Of a DNA stretch of 31,517 nucleotides, positions 1 to 9,147 are shown one piece after another. Source of the stretch: an uncultured Eubacteriales bacterium (GTDB lineage Bacteria; Bacillota; Clostridia; Lachnospirales; Lachnospiraceae). The position numbers and the translations under genes are program-made. Where the stretch lies: the NCBI GenBank assembly GCA_900544525.1, contig UQVN01000007.1:1-31517 (forward strand). Reading direction: 5' to 3'. The notes under the pieces were generated by a model. It saw only the letters and a program-made list of their open reading frames with translations. It made no database searches and was not told the origin of the DNA. Position 1 is the first letter of the stretch; every line of letters begins with the position of its first letter.

Positions 1-21
1 AATATAAAAAATGGAGATAAA

Positions 22-1173
22 ATGGAACAATTAAAAAATGTAATAAGAGAAGAATTAAATCGCAATTTAAATCAGATTATTATTAGTAATCAAAGAAAAA
101 AAGATGCGGTAAAAAAGGTGAAAATTCGTCCTGTATTAATTAAGGACGAGCTATATTTTCAAGCATCAGAAACAGTAGATAAAAAAGAAATTCATACCAA
201 TTATACAGCGGAGCAATTGCTCCAAAAAATTGATATTTGGTTACGAGATCAGTTTAAGCAGTTAGAGCTTACAAGTGCGACTCGTACCATTCATGCCCTT
301 GTGAGCAAAAAGGGGAAGGCTACCATTAAGGTAAAGAATGAATGTAATAAGAGAAAGCAACCATTAGAGCATAATCGTAAGAAAGAATATATTATTGAAA
401 GTGGAAAACCGATCGATTTTCTCGTGGATCTTGGAGTAATGACAAAAGAGGGGAAAATTGTCCATGCAAAGTATGATAAATTCAAACAGATTAACCGATT
501 TTTAGAGTTTATTGAAGATATTTTACCTCATCTTCCAAAAGATAGAGAGGTTACGATTATTGATTTTGGTTGTGGAAAATCTTATTTGACTTTTGCTATG
601 TATCACTATTTAAAAGTGATGAAAGAATATGATATTCGAATCATAGGATTGGATTTAAAAGAAGATGTCATTGCCTATTGTAATCAATTGAAGGAACGCT
701 ACGGCTATGAGAAATTAAATTTTTATCAAGGGAATATTGAATCTTTTGAAGGAGTTTCTCATGTGGATATGGTTGTGACACTCCATGCTTGTGATACAGC
801 TACTGATTATGCCATTGATAAGGCAGTTCGCTGGGGCGCTTCTGTTATTTTATCTGTTCCATGTTGTCAGCATGAATTAAATGGACAGATGCATAGTGAA
901 ATGTTGGAGCCAATTATGCAATATGGACTATTGAGAGAGCGTTTTTGTGCCATTGCTACCGATGGACTTCGTGCCCAGCTCCTTGAAATGGCAGGATATC
1001 GCACACAGATTTTAGAATTTATCGATATGGAGCATACACCAAAAAATTTATTGATTCGAGCAGTAAAAACAGGAAAGAAAGCAAATAATCGTGCAGAGTA
1101 CGAAAGATTAAGAGATTTCTTATCAGTGGAACCGACGTTAGAACGTCTTTGGAAGGATGGAACCATACTATGA
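22..1173 (+). CDS. Class I SAM-dependent methyltransferase (Methyltransf_32-like)
   Basis: A 383-residue cytoplasmic protein. The SAM-binding motif I is seen as IIDFGCGKSYLTF (about residues 179-191), followed by an acidic strand end in IIGLDLKED. Two further motifs, HACDTATD (about 255-262) and SVPCCQHEL (about 279-287), resemble those I associate with the Methyltransf_32 family (METTL25/GSTCD-like proteins and bacterial relatives). The basic, Asn/Lys-rich N-terminal 170 residues look like a substrate-binding part, so an RNA substrate is possible, but nothing here proves it. The ATG at 22 is preceded by GGAG at 13-16 with 5-base spacing. Its stop overlaps the start of the next gene (ATGA at 1170-1173), implying translational coupling. 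No upstream promoter can be judged because the window starts here. The fold is secure; the substrate is unknown. Confidence 0.85.
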   Translation: MEQLKNVIREELNRNLNQIIISNQRKKDAVKKVKIRPVLIKDELYFQASETVDKKEIHTNYTAEQLLQKIDIWLRDQFKQLELTSATRTIHALVSKKGKATIKVKNECNKRKQPLEHNRKKEYIIESGKPIDFLVDLGVMTKEGKIVHAKYDKFKQINRFLEFIEDILPHLPKDREVTIIDFGCGKSYLTFAMYHYLKVMKEYDIRIIGLDLKEDVIAYCNQLKERYGYEKLNFYQGNIESFEGVSHVDMVVTLHACDTATDYAIDKAVRWGASVILSVPCCQHELNGQMHSEMLEPIMQYGLLRERFCAIATDGLRAQLLEMAGYRTQILEFIDMEHTPKNLLIRAVKTGKKANNRAEYERLRDFLSVEPTLERLWKDGTIL

Positions 1174-3704
1174 TAAAACAAGTAATCGCTAAAGTGATTG
1201 TTTTTTTAATCGCTTTTTTAGGAGGACTATTTTATTTTAATCATCTATCGACTGCAGGAAAGACAGAGATGTCAGCGGAGATGAATCAAGCCACATTGCC
1301 AGTTCTCTATATCCAAAGTGAAGATCAATATATTAATGAGATGCATGGGTATACAGGGGAAATGGATGAGAGTATGTTAAAAGATACGTTGACGCCTGTG
1401 GAGAATAATAAACAGTTATCTGTTTATATCAAAGAGTACGATAATACCATCACTTCTCTTCAGTATGAGCTTTTAAATGTGAGCGGAAATGAAGTGATTG
1501 AAAAAGGAACAATTAAAAAACTTACAAAAGCATCTGGTGGTGTTATCGCTAAAATCAACTGGAAGAAAGTATTGACAGAGAAAAAGGACTATACATTAAA
1601 GTTAACTTTAAAACCAGATGGTGGTGTTGCCACTAATTATTATACAAGAGTGCGCTATCGAGAAGAATTTCATTTAAAAGAGTATTTGGATTTTGTGAAT
1701 TATTTCCATGATACAACTTTTGAGACCGAGAAAGCAAATGAAGAACTTAAGGTTTATATGGAACCAAGAGAAGATGTATCCAATAACTCATTGACTTCTG
1801 TTAATATCCATTCGAGTATGGAAAGTTTGACATTTGCCAATTTGAAACCAAAACAAGAGGGAAAGATGCAAATCAGTATTCAGGAGTTAGGAGACGATAC
1901 GATTTCTCTTGAGACTTATTATGTGCTTTCTACAGAAAATAGTAAAAAACAAAAGGAATATTTTTATGTAACAGAATATTATCGAATTAAGTATGGAGAA
2001 GAGCGTATGTATTTGCTTGATTTTGAACGTCATCAAGAACAATACTTAAATCCAAAATTAATCGATAGTGCAAAAAATGCGTTTAAGTTAGGAATTGCCT
2101 CTAATCAGGATATCCAACTGGCGACAAGTTCTGATTTAAAGAAGATGGCAGTAGTGAGAGAACGTCAGCTTTGGTATTATGACTATAAATCAGTCAGTAT
2201 GACAAGGGTATTTAGTTTCCGCCAAGACAATGCAATCGAAGCAAGAAATGATTATAATCAGCATAATATAAAAATCATTCGTATGGAGGAAGATGGAACG
2301 ATTTATTTTGCAGTCTATGGCTATATGAACCGTGGACGCCATGAGGGAACTTGTGGAATTGCACTATATGTGTTTGATCCAGATGAAACAACCATCGAAG
2401 AGCTTTTATATGTGCCATCAAAATCCACTTATAGTTCTTTAAAAGACGAAGTGGAACAGGTGCTTTATTATAATGAGAAACAGGAATTTTTCTTCTTAAT
2501 GGACGGGCAGATCCATAAGATTGACTGCACGACAAAAGAAGAGACTGTTATCGCCAAAAATGTAACGACAACAAGCGCAGTTGCTAGCAAAGATGGCACT
2601 CTTTTGGCAATCCAAGACAGTATAAAATCTGTGAAAAATACAAGAATTGTTATTTGGAACTTGGATACAGGAAAACGATCTGCAATTAAAGCAAAAAAAG
2701 GAGAACGATTGCAAAATATTGGATTTGTTGGAAATAATCTTCTCTATGGAATTGCAAAATATAGTGATATAAAAGATAAGGATAATGATGAAGCCATTTT
2801 CCCAATGTATGTGATTAAAATGTGCGATTCTAAGATGAAGGAAAGCACCACATATAAAAAGGATGGTATCTATGTAAGCCAAGCCCAAATTGATGGACAG
2901 GCATTAGAGCTTACACGAGTGAAAAAGTCTGGAAATGATTATGTGGAAACAGATTCTGATATTATGATCCGAAAAGAAGAAGCCGAAGACAGTGGGCTTT
3001 TATTTTCCTTATCTTATAGCACAGATCGTTATAATCAACTTTATTTAGTTTTCCCAAATCATATTTACATTACAACACCGCCAGAAATAATGACCACAAG
3101 AGAAGTGATCTTTGATGATTATAGAACCGTGACAATTGCATCAAGAAAATCAGTTGTGAGCAAATATTATGTATCCCTCAATGGACAGCTGTTAAACGGA
3201 TATTCAAAAGCTGGTGATGCCATCCAAATGGCTGCTGAAAAAGGTGGAGATGTATTAGGAAATGGACAACAGTATATATGGCAATCCGGAGAGACGCCAT
3301 TGTATGCTGGATTTGCACCAGAAGTGGATACGATTGTAGCAAGAGATGTCAAAGATTCTAAAAATGCTTGTATGGCAATGATTCTTCAGTATGAAAATAT
3401 TCAGGCAAGCTATACCGATTTAGTTCTTGCAGATGCGTCTATGGATACCATGTTAAACCAGTATCTCGGTAAGAGAAGTGTGAACTTATCAGGAGCTACG
3501 TTAAGCCAAGCACTTTATTATGTAGGAAAAGGAGCGCCTGTAGTAGCAAGAGTAAAAGAAGATTATTATATTCTAATTACAAGTTATAATAGCACGGATA
3601 TTCGTTATACGGATCCAGTAAAGGGAATGGTAATAAAAGAATCAAGAAGTCAAGTGGAAGAAATGCTTGCGGATAAGATTTTCTATAGTTATATTAAGCA
3701 GTAA
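1170..3704 (+). CDS. Membrane-anchored extracytoplasmic protein with degenerate C39-like C-terminal domain
   Basis: An 844-residue protein. I start it at ATG 1170, which overlaps the upstream stop as ATGA and has GGAAGG at 1151-1156, rather than at the in-frame TTG at 1149. An N-terminal hydrophobic helix (about residues 6-23) makes it a signal anchor with most of the chain outside. The middle (about 300-640) has repeated short beta-rich segments such as LWYYDYKS and IVIWNLDTGKR that resemble propeller blades. The last 120 residues resemble a C39-like peptidase domain: Cys734 in KNACMAMIL sits where the catalytic Cys would be, and YYILITSYNSTDIRYTDP resembles the usual GHYVVV..Y....DP segment. 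The expected His is replaced there (EDYYILI), so protease activity is doubtful and a binding role is more likely. The function is unknown. The coupled methyltransferase gene is its only operon partner. Confidence 0.7.
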   Translation: MIKQVIAKVIVFLIAFLGGLFYFNHLSTAGKTEMSAEMNQATLPVLYIQSEDQYINEMHGYTGEMDESMLKDTLTPVENNKQLSVYIKEYDNTITSLQYELLNVSGNEVIEKGTIKKLTKASGGVIAKINWKKVLTEKKDYTLKLTLKPDGGVATNYYTRVRYREEFHLKEYLDFVNYFHDTTFETEKANEELKVYMEPREDVSNNSLTSVNIHSSMESLTFANLKPKQEGKMQISIQELGDDTISLETYYVLSTENSKKQKEYFYVTEYYRIKYGEERMYLLDFERHQEQYLNPKLIDSAKNAFKLGIASNQDIQLATSSDLKKMAVVRERQLWYYDYKSVSMTRVFSFRQDNAIEARNDYNQHNIKIIRMEEDGTIYFAVYGYMNRGRHEGTCGIALYVFDPDETTIEELLYVPSKSTYSSLKDEVEQVLYYNEKQEFFFLMDGQIHKIDCTTKEETVIAKNVTTTSAVASKDGTLLAIQDSIKSVKNTRIVIWNLDTGKRSAIKAKKGERLQNIGFVGNNLLYGIAKYSDIKDKDNDEAIFPMYVIKMCDSKMKESTTYKKDGIYVSQAQIDGQALELTRVKKSGNDYVETDSDIMIRKEEAEDSGLLFSLSYSTDRYNQLYLVFPNHIYITTPPEIMTTREVIFDDYRTVTIASRKSVVSKYYVSLNGQLLNGYSKAGDAIQMAAEKGGDVLGNGQQYIWQSGETPLYAGFAPEVDTIVARDVKDSKNACMAMILQYENIQASYTDLVLADASMDTMLNQYLGKRSVNLSGATLSQALYYVGKGAPVVARVKEDYYILITSYNSTDIRYTDPVKGMVIKESRSQVEEMLADKIFYSYIKQ

Positions 3705-3743
3705 ACGATGAAAAAAGCACCCTTTATGATTTTCTCATCGTTT
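3703..3743 (+). terminator. Possible weak terminator hairpin after the C39-like gene
   Basis: Arms AAACGATGA (3703-3711) and TCATCGTTT (3735-3743) pair perfectly over 9 bp, and the stem can continue with A/T pairs past one bulged C. It begins at the stop codon of the upstream gene. No U-run follows at once; the nearest T-rich stretch is about 10 bases later. It is therefore a candidate 3'-end structure, not a classic intrinsic terminator. Confidence 0.4.
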
Positions 3744-3784
3744 GTTAGTGGAATTGTTGTTTTTACGTAAATAAAGGAAAAGAA

Positions 3785-3810
3785 GAAGGGCTGATAGTGA
3801 TCAGCCCTTC
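3785..3810. promoter_or_regulatory. Strong hairpin in the leader of the sbcD-like gene
   Basis: A perfect 11-bp stem, GAAGGGCTGAT (3785-3795) with ATCAGCCCTTC (3800-3810), encloses a 4-base loop. It lies 12 bases before the GGAGG at 3823-3827 that serves the ATG at 3836. On the plus strand no U-run follows. On the minus strand the stem is followed by a pyrimidine-rich tract, but no minus gene is nearby to be terminated. It could be a terminator remnant, an mRNA-stabilising 5' structure or a regulatory stem. Confidence 0.55.
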
Positions 3811-3835
3811 GGTCTATCTATATGGAGGAATAAGC

Positions 3836-4888
3836 ATGAAGTTGATACACATGGCAGATGTGCATTTGAATCGTATGCCAGAAGAACGAGAAGGAATTGG
3901 CGCTATTCGAAAACAAGAAATTCAAGATACCTTTGACCAAGTATTAATGCAAGCAAAGAAGGAAAAGGTAGATTGTATTTTAATTTCAGGAGATCTCTAT
4001 GACCACCCTCCTATGATGGAGGAACTGAAGGAATTGAATGCTAGATTTAAAAAATTAAGTCCTATTATGATTGTATTAATTGCAGGGAATCATGATTTTA
4101 TAGAAGAAAATGGTCCTTATGAACGATTTGAGTTCGCAGAAAATGTTATTTTCTTAAAAGACAAAACGTTACAATCTCGCTATGTGGAAGCTCTGAATAC
4201 GACTTTTTGGGGATTTAGCTATCATCAAAGAGAAATAAGAGATGCTTTGTATGATAGGATAGAGCCAGTGAAGGGAGAAGGATATCATATTTTATTAGCC
4301 CATGGAGGCGATGAAAATCATATTCCAATTGATTATGAGCGTTTAAAATGGCTAGGATTTGATTATATTGCTCTTGGGCATATTCATAAGCAAGAGCAGA
4401 TTGTAGAAGATTTTATGGCATATTCTGGATCACTAGAACCGCTGGATCGAACCGAAAAGGGGCAGCATGGATATTATCTTTTAGACATTTCAGAAGAAGG
4501 ACAAAGAATTACTTTTGTGCCAGTGGCTAAGAGAAGCTATGAAGTAATCGAGATTGAAGTGGAAGAAGATGAGACGTTATTTGATTTGACAGGTCGTATT
4601 GAAGATGAGATGATAGAGCGAGGACGTCAGAATTTCTATGAGATTCATATGACAGGATATACATCACTTTCTAAGAGATTTTCGTTTGAGGCGTTAGAAA
4701 AAAAATATTATATTATTGATATTTTTGATGAAACGATGAAAGATTATGATGAAAATGAGCTTTATGAAGAAAATAAGGAAAATATTCTTGGAATGTTTAT
4801 TGAAGAGATGCGATCTCTTTCGGATCCCTATAAAGAAGAAGCGATGACAATGGGAATTGAAGCATTGCTTCATACGAAGGTGAAATAA
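3836..4888 (+). CDS. SbcD/YhaO-like DNA repair exonuclease (metallophosphoesterase)
   Basis: A 350-residue nuclease subunit predicted to act on DNA ends together with the ATPase encoded next door. All calcineurin-like metal ligands are visible: D8 and H10 in ADVHLN, D53 in SGDLYDHP, N85-H86-D87 in AGNHD, H156 in LLAHGG, and H182 and H184 in GHIH. The C-terminal 130 residues are the capping part expected of SbcD/Mre11-type proteins. I start it at ATG 3836, which has GGAGG at 3823-3827 and begins MKLIHMADVH as family members do; an in-frame GTG at 3797 falls in the loop of the upstream hairpin and is rejected. The next gene begins 18 bases after the stop. In Bacillus the analogous pair is yhaO-yhaN; I leave the symbol open because orthology with SbcD cannot be separated from orthology with YhaO here. 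Confidence 0.88.
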   Translation: MKLIHMADVHLNRMPEEREGIGAIRKQEIQDTFDQVLMQAKKEKVDCILISGDLYDHPPMMEELKELNARFKKLSPIMIVLIAGNHDFIEENGPYERFEFAENVIFLKDKTLQSRYVEALNTTFWGFSYHQREIRDALYDRIEPVKGEGYHILLAHGGDENHIPIDYERLKWLGFDYIALGHIHKQEQIVEDFMAYSGSLEPLDRTEKGQHGYYLLDISEEGQRITFVPVAKRSYEVIEIEVEEDETLFDLTGRIEDEMIERGRQNFYEIHMTGYTSLSKRFSFEALEKKYYIIDIFDETMKDYDENELYEENKENILGMFIEEMRSLSDPYKEEAMTMGIEALLHTKVK

Positions 4889-4906
4889 AGAGAGATAGGA
4901 GACACT

Positions 4907-6706
4907 ATGATTATTCGTAAAATTATAATCGAAGGGTTTGGAAAATTTCATAGAACAGCCTTTGAGTTTGATTCGGGTATTAATTTAGTCTATGGAGGCA
5001 ATGAGGCGGGAAAAACCACTTGTCAGCAGTTTTTATTAGCCATGCTTTATGATGTTGAAAGGCTCCGTGGAAAAGGGGCAAAGACCGATAGCTATACTCG
5101 CTATTGTCCTCGTTATGGAGGACGGTATGGTGGCATTATGGATTTTGAAGTGAATGGGAAAGAATATCGTCTTCAACGAATTTTTCGGAGAGAAAAAAAA
5201 GAACTTCATTTATATGAAAAAGAGACAGGAAGAGAGCTTCCAATAGAAAAGGAATTATTTACAACTCTTTCTTTTATGAATAAAGAGCAATATATGGAGA
5301 CTTTATTTATGACACCGAATCATCTAAAGACAGGCTCTTATTTGAAAGAAGAATTAAATCGATATACCAATCGGATTGCAGGGACAGGAAGTGCAAAATT
5401 TGATGCTTTAGAGGCTATTCGATATTTACAAGGGGAGAAGAGAAAAAATAGTTCCAAAAAGATAGAGGAGAAACTGAATCACATTCGAACCACATTGATG
5501 GAATATGAGTCGTTACCAGAACAAAAGAAAGAACTTTTAGAAGAAGAAAAAAAGCTAGAAGAACAGATGAAGCAATTGGACTTAGAAGAGGCTCGTTATC
5601 GGCAAGAGTTCCAAAGCCGTCAAAGAGAGCAAGAACGCAAAGTAGAACAACGTGTTATGGAGCTTTATGAAAAAGAGGCAAAGGCAAAAAAAGAACAATG
5701 GGAGTTACAATATAAAAAGTTTTTAGAGGAAAAGAAGCGCCTAGAAGAACAGAGAAAACAAGAAGAAATGCGTCTACAGGCCAAGTTACAGGAAGAAGAG
5801 CAGATTGGAAATGGCTTAAATAGTTCCGGTTTATTTGGTATCTGCTTTATTGCTGGACTTTTTGGCTTGTTAAGAGAGTGGTATCTTCCTTCCATTATTA
5901 TTTGGATTTTGGGTGGTCTTGCGTTCTTTTTCACCATTTACCAAAAAAAGAAAGAGCGGAAAAACTTGCGTCATAACGGAAGTATGGTACAATTAGAGAG
6001 TGAAAATGAGGAACTCGCTTTCAATATCGATCTAGGATTAAAAGAGATAGAAGAAAAGGTGCTGGCAGAAGAAGTGAATGAGGAGTCCATCATAGAACAA
6101 CAAGTGGATTATAGTGCTATGAGAATGGAGATTGATCAGAAGCTTTTTGAGAACCATATGAAACAGCGTTATCTTCTAGAAAAAGAAGAGAAGAAACGAT
6201 ACTTGGAAGTAGAGTATCAAAACATAAAAGAAGAGCAAAAGAGATTAGAAGGTAAAAATCATTCTGCTGATCTTGCAATTTCGATTCTGAAAAAATTATC
6301 AGCTAGAATTTATGATGAATTTGGCAATTCTTTTAGTGAAGAAGTATCAAACATAATGACAGCCATTACCAATCATCGTTATGAAAGAATTATGATCGAT
6401 GAGCAGATGGGGATTTTAGTGGAGAGTGATGGAGGATTCGTAGGAATGGAATCTTTAAGTTTAGGAACAGCGGAACAAATTTATTTCGCTATTCGAATGG
6501 CTGCAGCGAAGCTCTTTATGAAAGGGGAACCCCTTCCAATTCTAATAGACGATAGTTTTGGCAGTTTTGATGAAGAAAGACTGGGAAGGACATTGGATTT
6601 TCTCTCGAAATACGATTATCCACAAATATTTGTATTTACATGTGATAAACGAATTCGAGATATACTTATAAATCAGCGAACAGAGTTTTCCTATTTGGAA
6701 CTGTAA
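4907..6706 (+). CDS. SbcC/YhaN-like SMC-type ATPase with internal transmembrane hairpin
   Basis: A 599-residue ATPase, short for SbcC or YhaN (usually about 900-1100 residues as I know the families). The Walker A motif GGNEAGKT is at residues 30-37. A long Glu/Lys/Gln-rich coiled coil covers about 180-300 and resumes at about 360-465. The signature-like LSLGTAEQ precedes Walker B, ILIDDSFGSFDEE (about 545-557). Between the two coiled-coil arms, where SbcC has its zinc hook, lie two hydrophobic helices (about 308-323 and 327-344) separated by a short polar turn. This would tie the coiled-coil tip to the membrane. No CxxC zinc hook is seen. The ATG has AGGAGA upstream. The gene is co-transcribed with the nuclease gene, and the PBP gene starts 20 bases later. 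DNA-end processing is inferred from the family; the membrane location is inferred from hydrophobicity. Confidence 0.85.
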   Translation: MIIRKIIIEGFGKFHRTAFEFDSGINLVYGGNEAGKTTCQQFLLAMLYDVERLRGKGAKTDSYTRYCPRYGGRYGGIMDFEVNGKEYRLQRIFRREKKELHLYEKETGRELPIEKELFTTLSFMNKEQYMETLFMTPNHLKTGSYLKEELNRYTNRIAGTGSAKFDALEAIRYLQGEKRKNSSKKIEEKLNHIRTTLMEYESLPEQKKELLEEEKKLEEQMKQLDLEEARYRQEFQSRQREQERKVEQRVMELYEKEAKAKKEQWELQYKKFLEEKKRLEEQRKQEEMRLQAKLQEEEQIGNGLNSSGLFGICFIAGLFGLLREWYLPSIIIWILGGLAFFFTIYQKKKERKNLRHNGSMVQLESENEELAFNIDLGLKEIEEKVLAEEVNEESIIEQQVDYSAMRMEIDQKLFENHMKQRYLLEKEEKKRYLEVEYQNIKEEQKRLEGKNHSADLAISILKKLSARIYDEFGNSFSEEVSNIMTAITNHRYERIMIDEQMGILVESDGGFVGMESLSLGTAEQIYFAIRMAAAKLFMKGEPLPILIDDSFGSFDEERLGRTLDFLSKYDYPQIFVFTCDKRIRDILINQRTEFSYLEL

Positions 6707-6726
6707 AAAGACAATGAGGTGAAAGA

Positions 6727-9117
6727 ATGGCAGACCAGAAAAAAAGAAAATCGACGCCTAGTTCGACGAAGACAAAGACAAAACCAAGAACCAAGGCGAA
6801 AACCAAAAAACACTCGAAGAAAAAGAAGAAAAAGACACTGTTTGGAAGAATTATTCGCATTCAGTTAGGGATTCTTCTTGTTGCATTTTTAGCGATTATG
6901 GGATTACTTTATATGAAGTATGGAACAGCTGTTGTCGCTATGTATAAGGATGCAAAACAGCTTGTGGCGGAATCTACGCCAGAGACATTTAAGGCATCCG
7001 AGACAAGTCTTGTTTATGATAGTGACAAGAAGCTCATGAAGAAGATTAAAAATGAAAAAGAAGTGTACTATCTAGAGTATGAAGACATTCCACAATATGC
7101 AATTGATGCAATGATTTCTATTGAGGATAAGAAGTTCTATGAGCATAATGGAATTGATTTAAAAGCCATTATGCGTGCAGGAGTTGGTGTTATCTTTAAT
7201 AAGTCTTATGGTGGTGGAAGTACCATTACCCAACAGCTTAGCCGTAACGTATTTTTAACCACAAGGTATTCATGGGAGCGTAAAGTAGAAGAGATTTTCT
7301 TATCGCTTGACATGGAGAAAAAATATAGCAAAGATCAAATCATGGAATTTTATTTAAACAATATTTATTTCATGAATGGGTATTATGGAATTCAAGCAGC
7401 TAGTAAGGGATACTTTGGAAAAGATGTGAACAAGCTATCATTGTCACAGATTGCTACACTTTGTGCGATTCCAAATAATCCAAACTTATATAATCCAAGA
7501 GAAAAATTGGAGAACACATTAAAACGTCGCGATCGTATTTTAAAGAATATGCGTGATGACGGTAAGATCACAGAAGAACAGTATCAAGAAGCGATTAATG
7601 AAAAGATAAAAATTAAAAATAAGACCACAGATATTAACAACTATGTAGAAACCTTTGTGTATGACAGTGCAATTAAAGCTTTGATGAAAGAGGATGGATT
7701 TAAATTCAAATATTCCTTTAAAAATTCAGAGGAAAAAGAAAAATATACAGAGCAATACAATGAGTCTTATGCACAACATCAGAAACAATTAAAAACAGCT
7801 GGTTACCGTATTTATACGTCCATCGATTTGGAAAAACAAGAACAATTACAGCAAGCGGTAAATGAAGGACTTGCTATGTTTACAGAGACAAATGATGATG
7901 GTATTTATGCAATGCAAAGTTCTGCAGTTTCCATTGATAATGAAACAGGAAGAGTTGTAGCCATTGTTGGTGGACGTGAACAAGAAGATGTAAATGGATA
8001 CACATTAAACCGTGCGTTCCAAAGTTTTAGACAGCCTGGTAGTACAATTAAACCTTTAGTTGTTTATACGCCAGCGTTTGAAAAGTTAGGTTATAATCCA
8101 GATTCTATTGTAAATGATAGCCCGATTGAAGGTGGCCCAAAGAATACGGGAGATGTTTATTCTGGAAAAATCCCACTTCGAGAGGCAGTTGCTCGTTCTA
8201 GAAACGTTGTGGCATGGAGAATTTATGAAGAGTTAACTCCAGAAATTGGTATGAACTACTTAAAAGAAATGCAATTTTCTAAATTAGCAGAAGAAGATTT
8301 CCATAATATGTCGACTGCGTTAGGTGGTTTTAACACAGGTGCCAGTGTTTTAGAAATGGCATCTGGATTTGCAACACTGGAAAATGATGGGGTTTATCGA
8401 GAACCAACTTGTATTGTAACAATTAAAGACTCAAAAGGAAATGTTATCGTTGATGATAAGGTGGAAAATAAGTTAATCTATTCTGGAAATGCAGCTCGTA
8501 TGATGACCGATGTATTAAAAGGTGTCTTTGAGAGCGGTGGTACAGCAGCTTCTATTGGCGGAATTAGCAATATGGATAGTGCTGGTAAAACAGGAACAAC
8601 TAATGATAATAAAGATGGTTGGTTCTGTGGTTATACTCCATACTATACAACTGCTGTTTGGGTAGGATATGATCAGCCTCGTTCTATTCCAGATCTTTGG
8701 GGATCTTCTTATCCAGCTAGAATCTGGAAACAATATATGAGTCAAATTCATGAAGGATTAGAAAGAAAAACATTTGAACCTTATGTATCCACTGGATCAA
8801 AAGATATGGTAAGTACTTCTGATACAGAGGAAGAAACAGAAGCAACGACAGAAGAAACAACCGAAGAGACAACAGAAGTCACAACAGAAGAGACAACAGA
8901 AGAGACAACAGAAGAAACAACCGAACAAACGACAGAAGCTCCAACGACAGAAGCTCCAACAACGGAAGCTCCAACGACAGAAGCTCCAACGACGGAAGCT
9001 CCAACAACAGAAGCTCCAACCGAACAAGAACCAGATACAGAACCGACACCAGATGATGGAAATAATGATAGTGGTGCAAACGCTGATAATGGAGCGGTTG
9101 ATGAGGGAGAAGAATAA
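6727..9117 (+). CDS. Class A penicillin-binding protein (PBP1A type, bifunctional)
   Basis: A 796-residue peptidoglycan synthase. It has a very basic cytoplasmic head (about 1-38, Lys/Thr/Ser-rich), one membrane helix (about 43-64), a GT51 glycosyltransferase domain with the catalytic Glu133 in SIEDKKFYEHNG and the GGSTITQQLSRN motif, and a transpeptidase domain with Ser439 in PGSTIK, SRN at 491-493 and KTGT from Lys621. All catalytic motifs are intact. The end (about 700-796) is a low-complexity Thr/Glu then TTEAP-repeat tail, probably a wall-spanning or disordered linker. AGGTGA lies just before the ATG, and the gene follows the ATPase gene by 20 bases, so it may share that transcript. Transcription ends at the hairpin at 9148-9184. 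ponA/pbp1A would be the usual name, but several paralogues are common, so no symbol is given. Confidence 0.95.
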   Translation: MADQKKRKSTPSSTKTKTKPRTKAKTKKHSKKKKKKTLFGRIIRIQLGILLVAFLAIMGLLYMKYGTAVVAMYKDAKQLVAESTPETFKASETSLVYDSDKKLMKKIKNEKEVYYLEYEDIPQYAIDAMISIEDKKFYEHNGIDLKAIMRAGVGVIFNKSYGGGSTITQQLSRNVFLTTRYSWERKVEEIFLSLDMEKKYSKDQIMEFYLNNIYFMNGYYGIQAASKGYFGKDVNKLSLSQIATLCAIPNNPNLYNPREKLENTLKRRDRILKNMRDDGKITEEQYQEAINEKIKIKNKTTDINNYVETFVYDSAIKALMKEDGFKFKYSFKNSEEKEKYTEQYNESYAQHQKQLKTAGYRIYTSIDLEKQEQLQQAVNEGLAMFTETNDDGIYAMQSSAVSIDNETGRVVAIVGGREQEDVNGYTLNRAFQSFRQPGSTIKPLVVYTPAFEKLGYNPDSIVNDSPIEGGPKNTGDVYSGKIPLREAVARSRNVVAWRIYEELTPEIGMNYLKEMQFSKLAEEDFHNMSTALGGFNTGASVLEMASGFATLENDGVYREPTCIVTIKDSKGNVIVDDKVENKLIYSGNAARMMTDVLKGVFESGGTAASIGGISNMDSAGKTGTTNDNKDGWFCGYTPYYTTAVWVGYDQPRSIPDLWGSSYPARIWKQYMSQIHEGLERKTFEPYVSTGSKDMVSTSDTEEETEATTEETTEETTEVTTEETTEETTEETTEQTTEAPTTEAPTTEAPTTEAPTTEAPTTEAPTEQEPDTEPTPDDGNNDSGANADNGAVDEGEE
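8830..9018 (+). repeat. In-frame tandem repeats coding the PBP tail
   Basis: Two arrays sit inside the PBP gene. From about 8830 to 8928 there are 12-base units coding TEET-type repeats. From 8929 to 9018 there are six consecutive 15-base units coding TTEAP, differing only at third codon positions. They keep the reading frame, so copy number could change without breaking the gene. Confidence 0.9.
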
Positions 9118-9147
9118 TACAAGGTATCAACTGTGAGAATTTAGGAT

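Noticed and set aside
3797..3835. GTG at 3797 as start of the sbcD-like gene
   Set aside because: It lies in a hairpin loop, has no ribosome binding site and adds residues not typical of the family. ATG 3836 has GGAGG and the family N-terminus.
8929..9018. Regular 15-base repeats as a CRISPR-like array
   Set aside because: There are no spacers between units, and the repeats are in frame within a PBP gene.
8781..9122. Open frame on the minus strand opposite the PBP tail, coding Gly-Ala-Ser-Val repeats
   Set aside because: It is the mirror of the TTEAP/TEET repeats of the PBP gene, has no ribosome binding site and crosses into the terminator side. The repeat makes all frames open.
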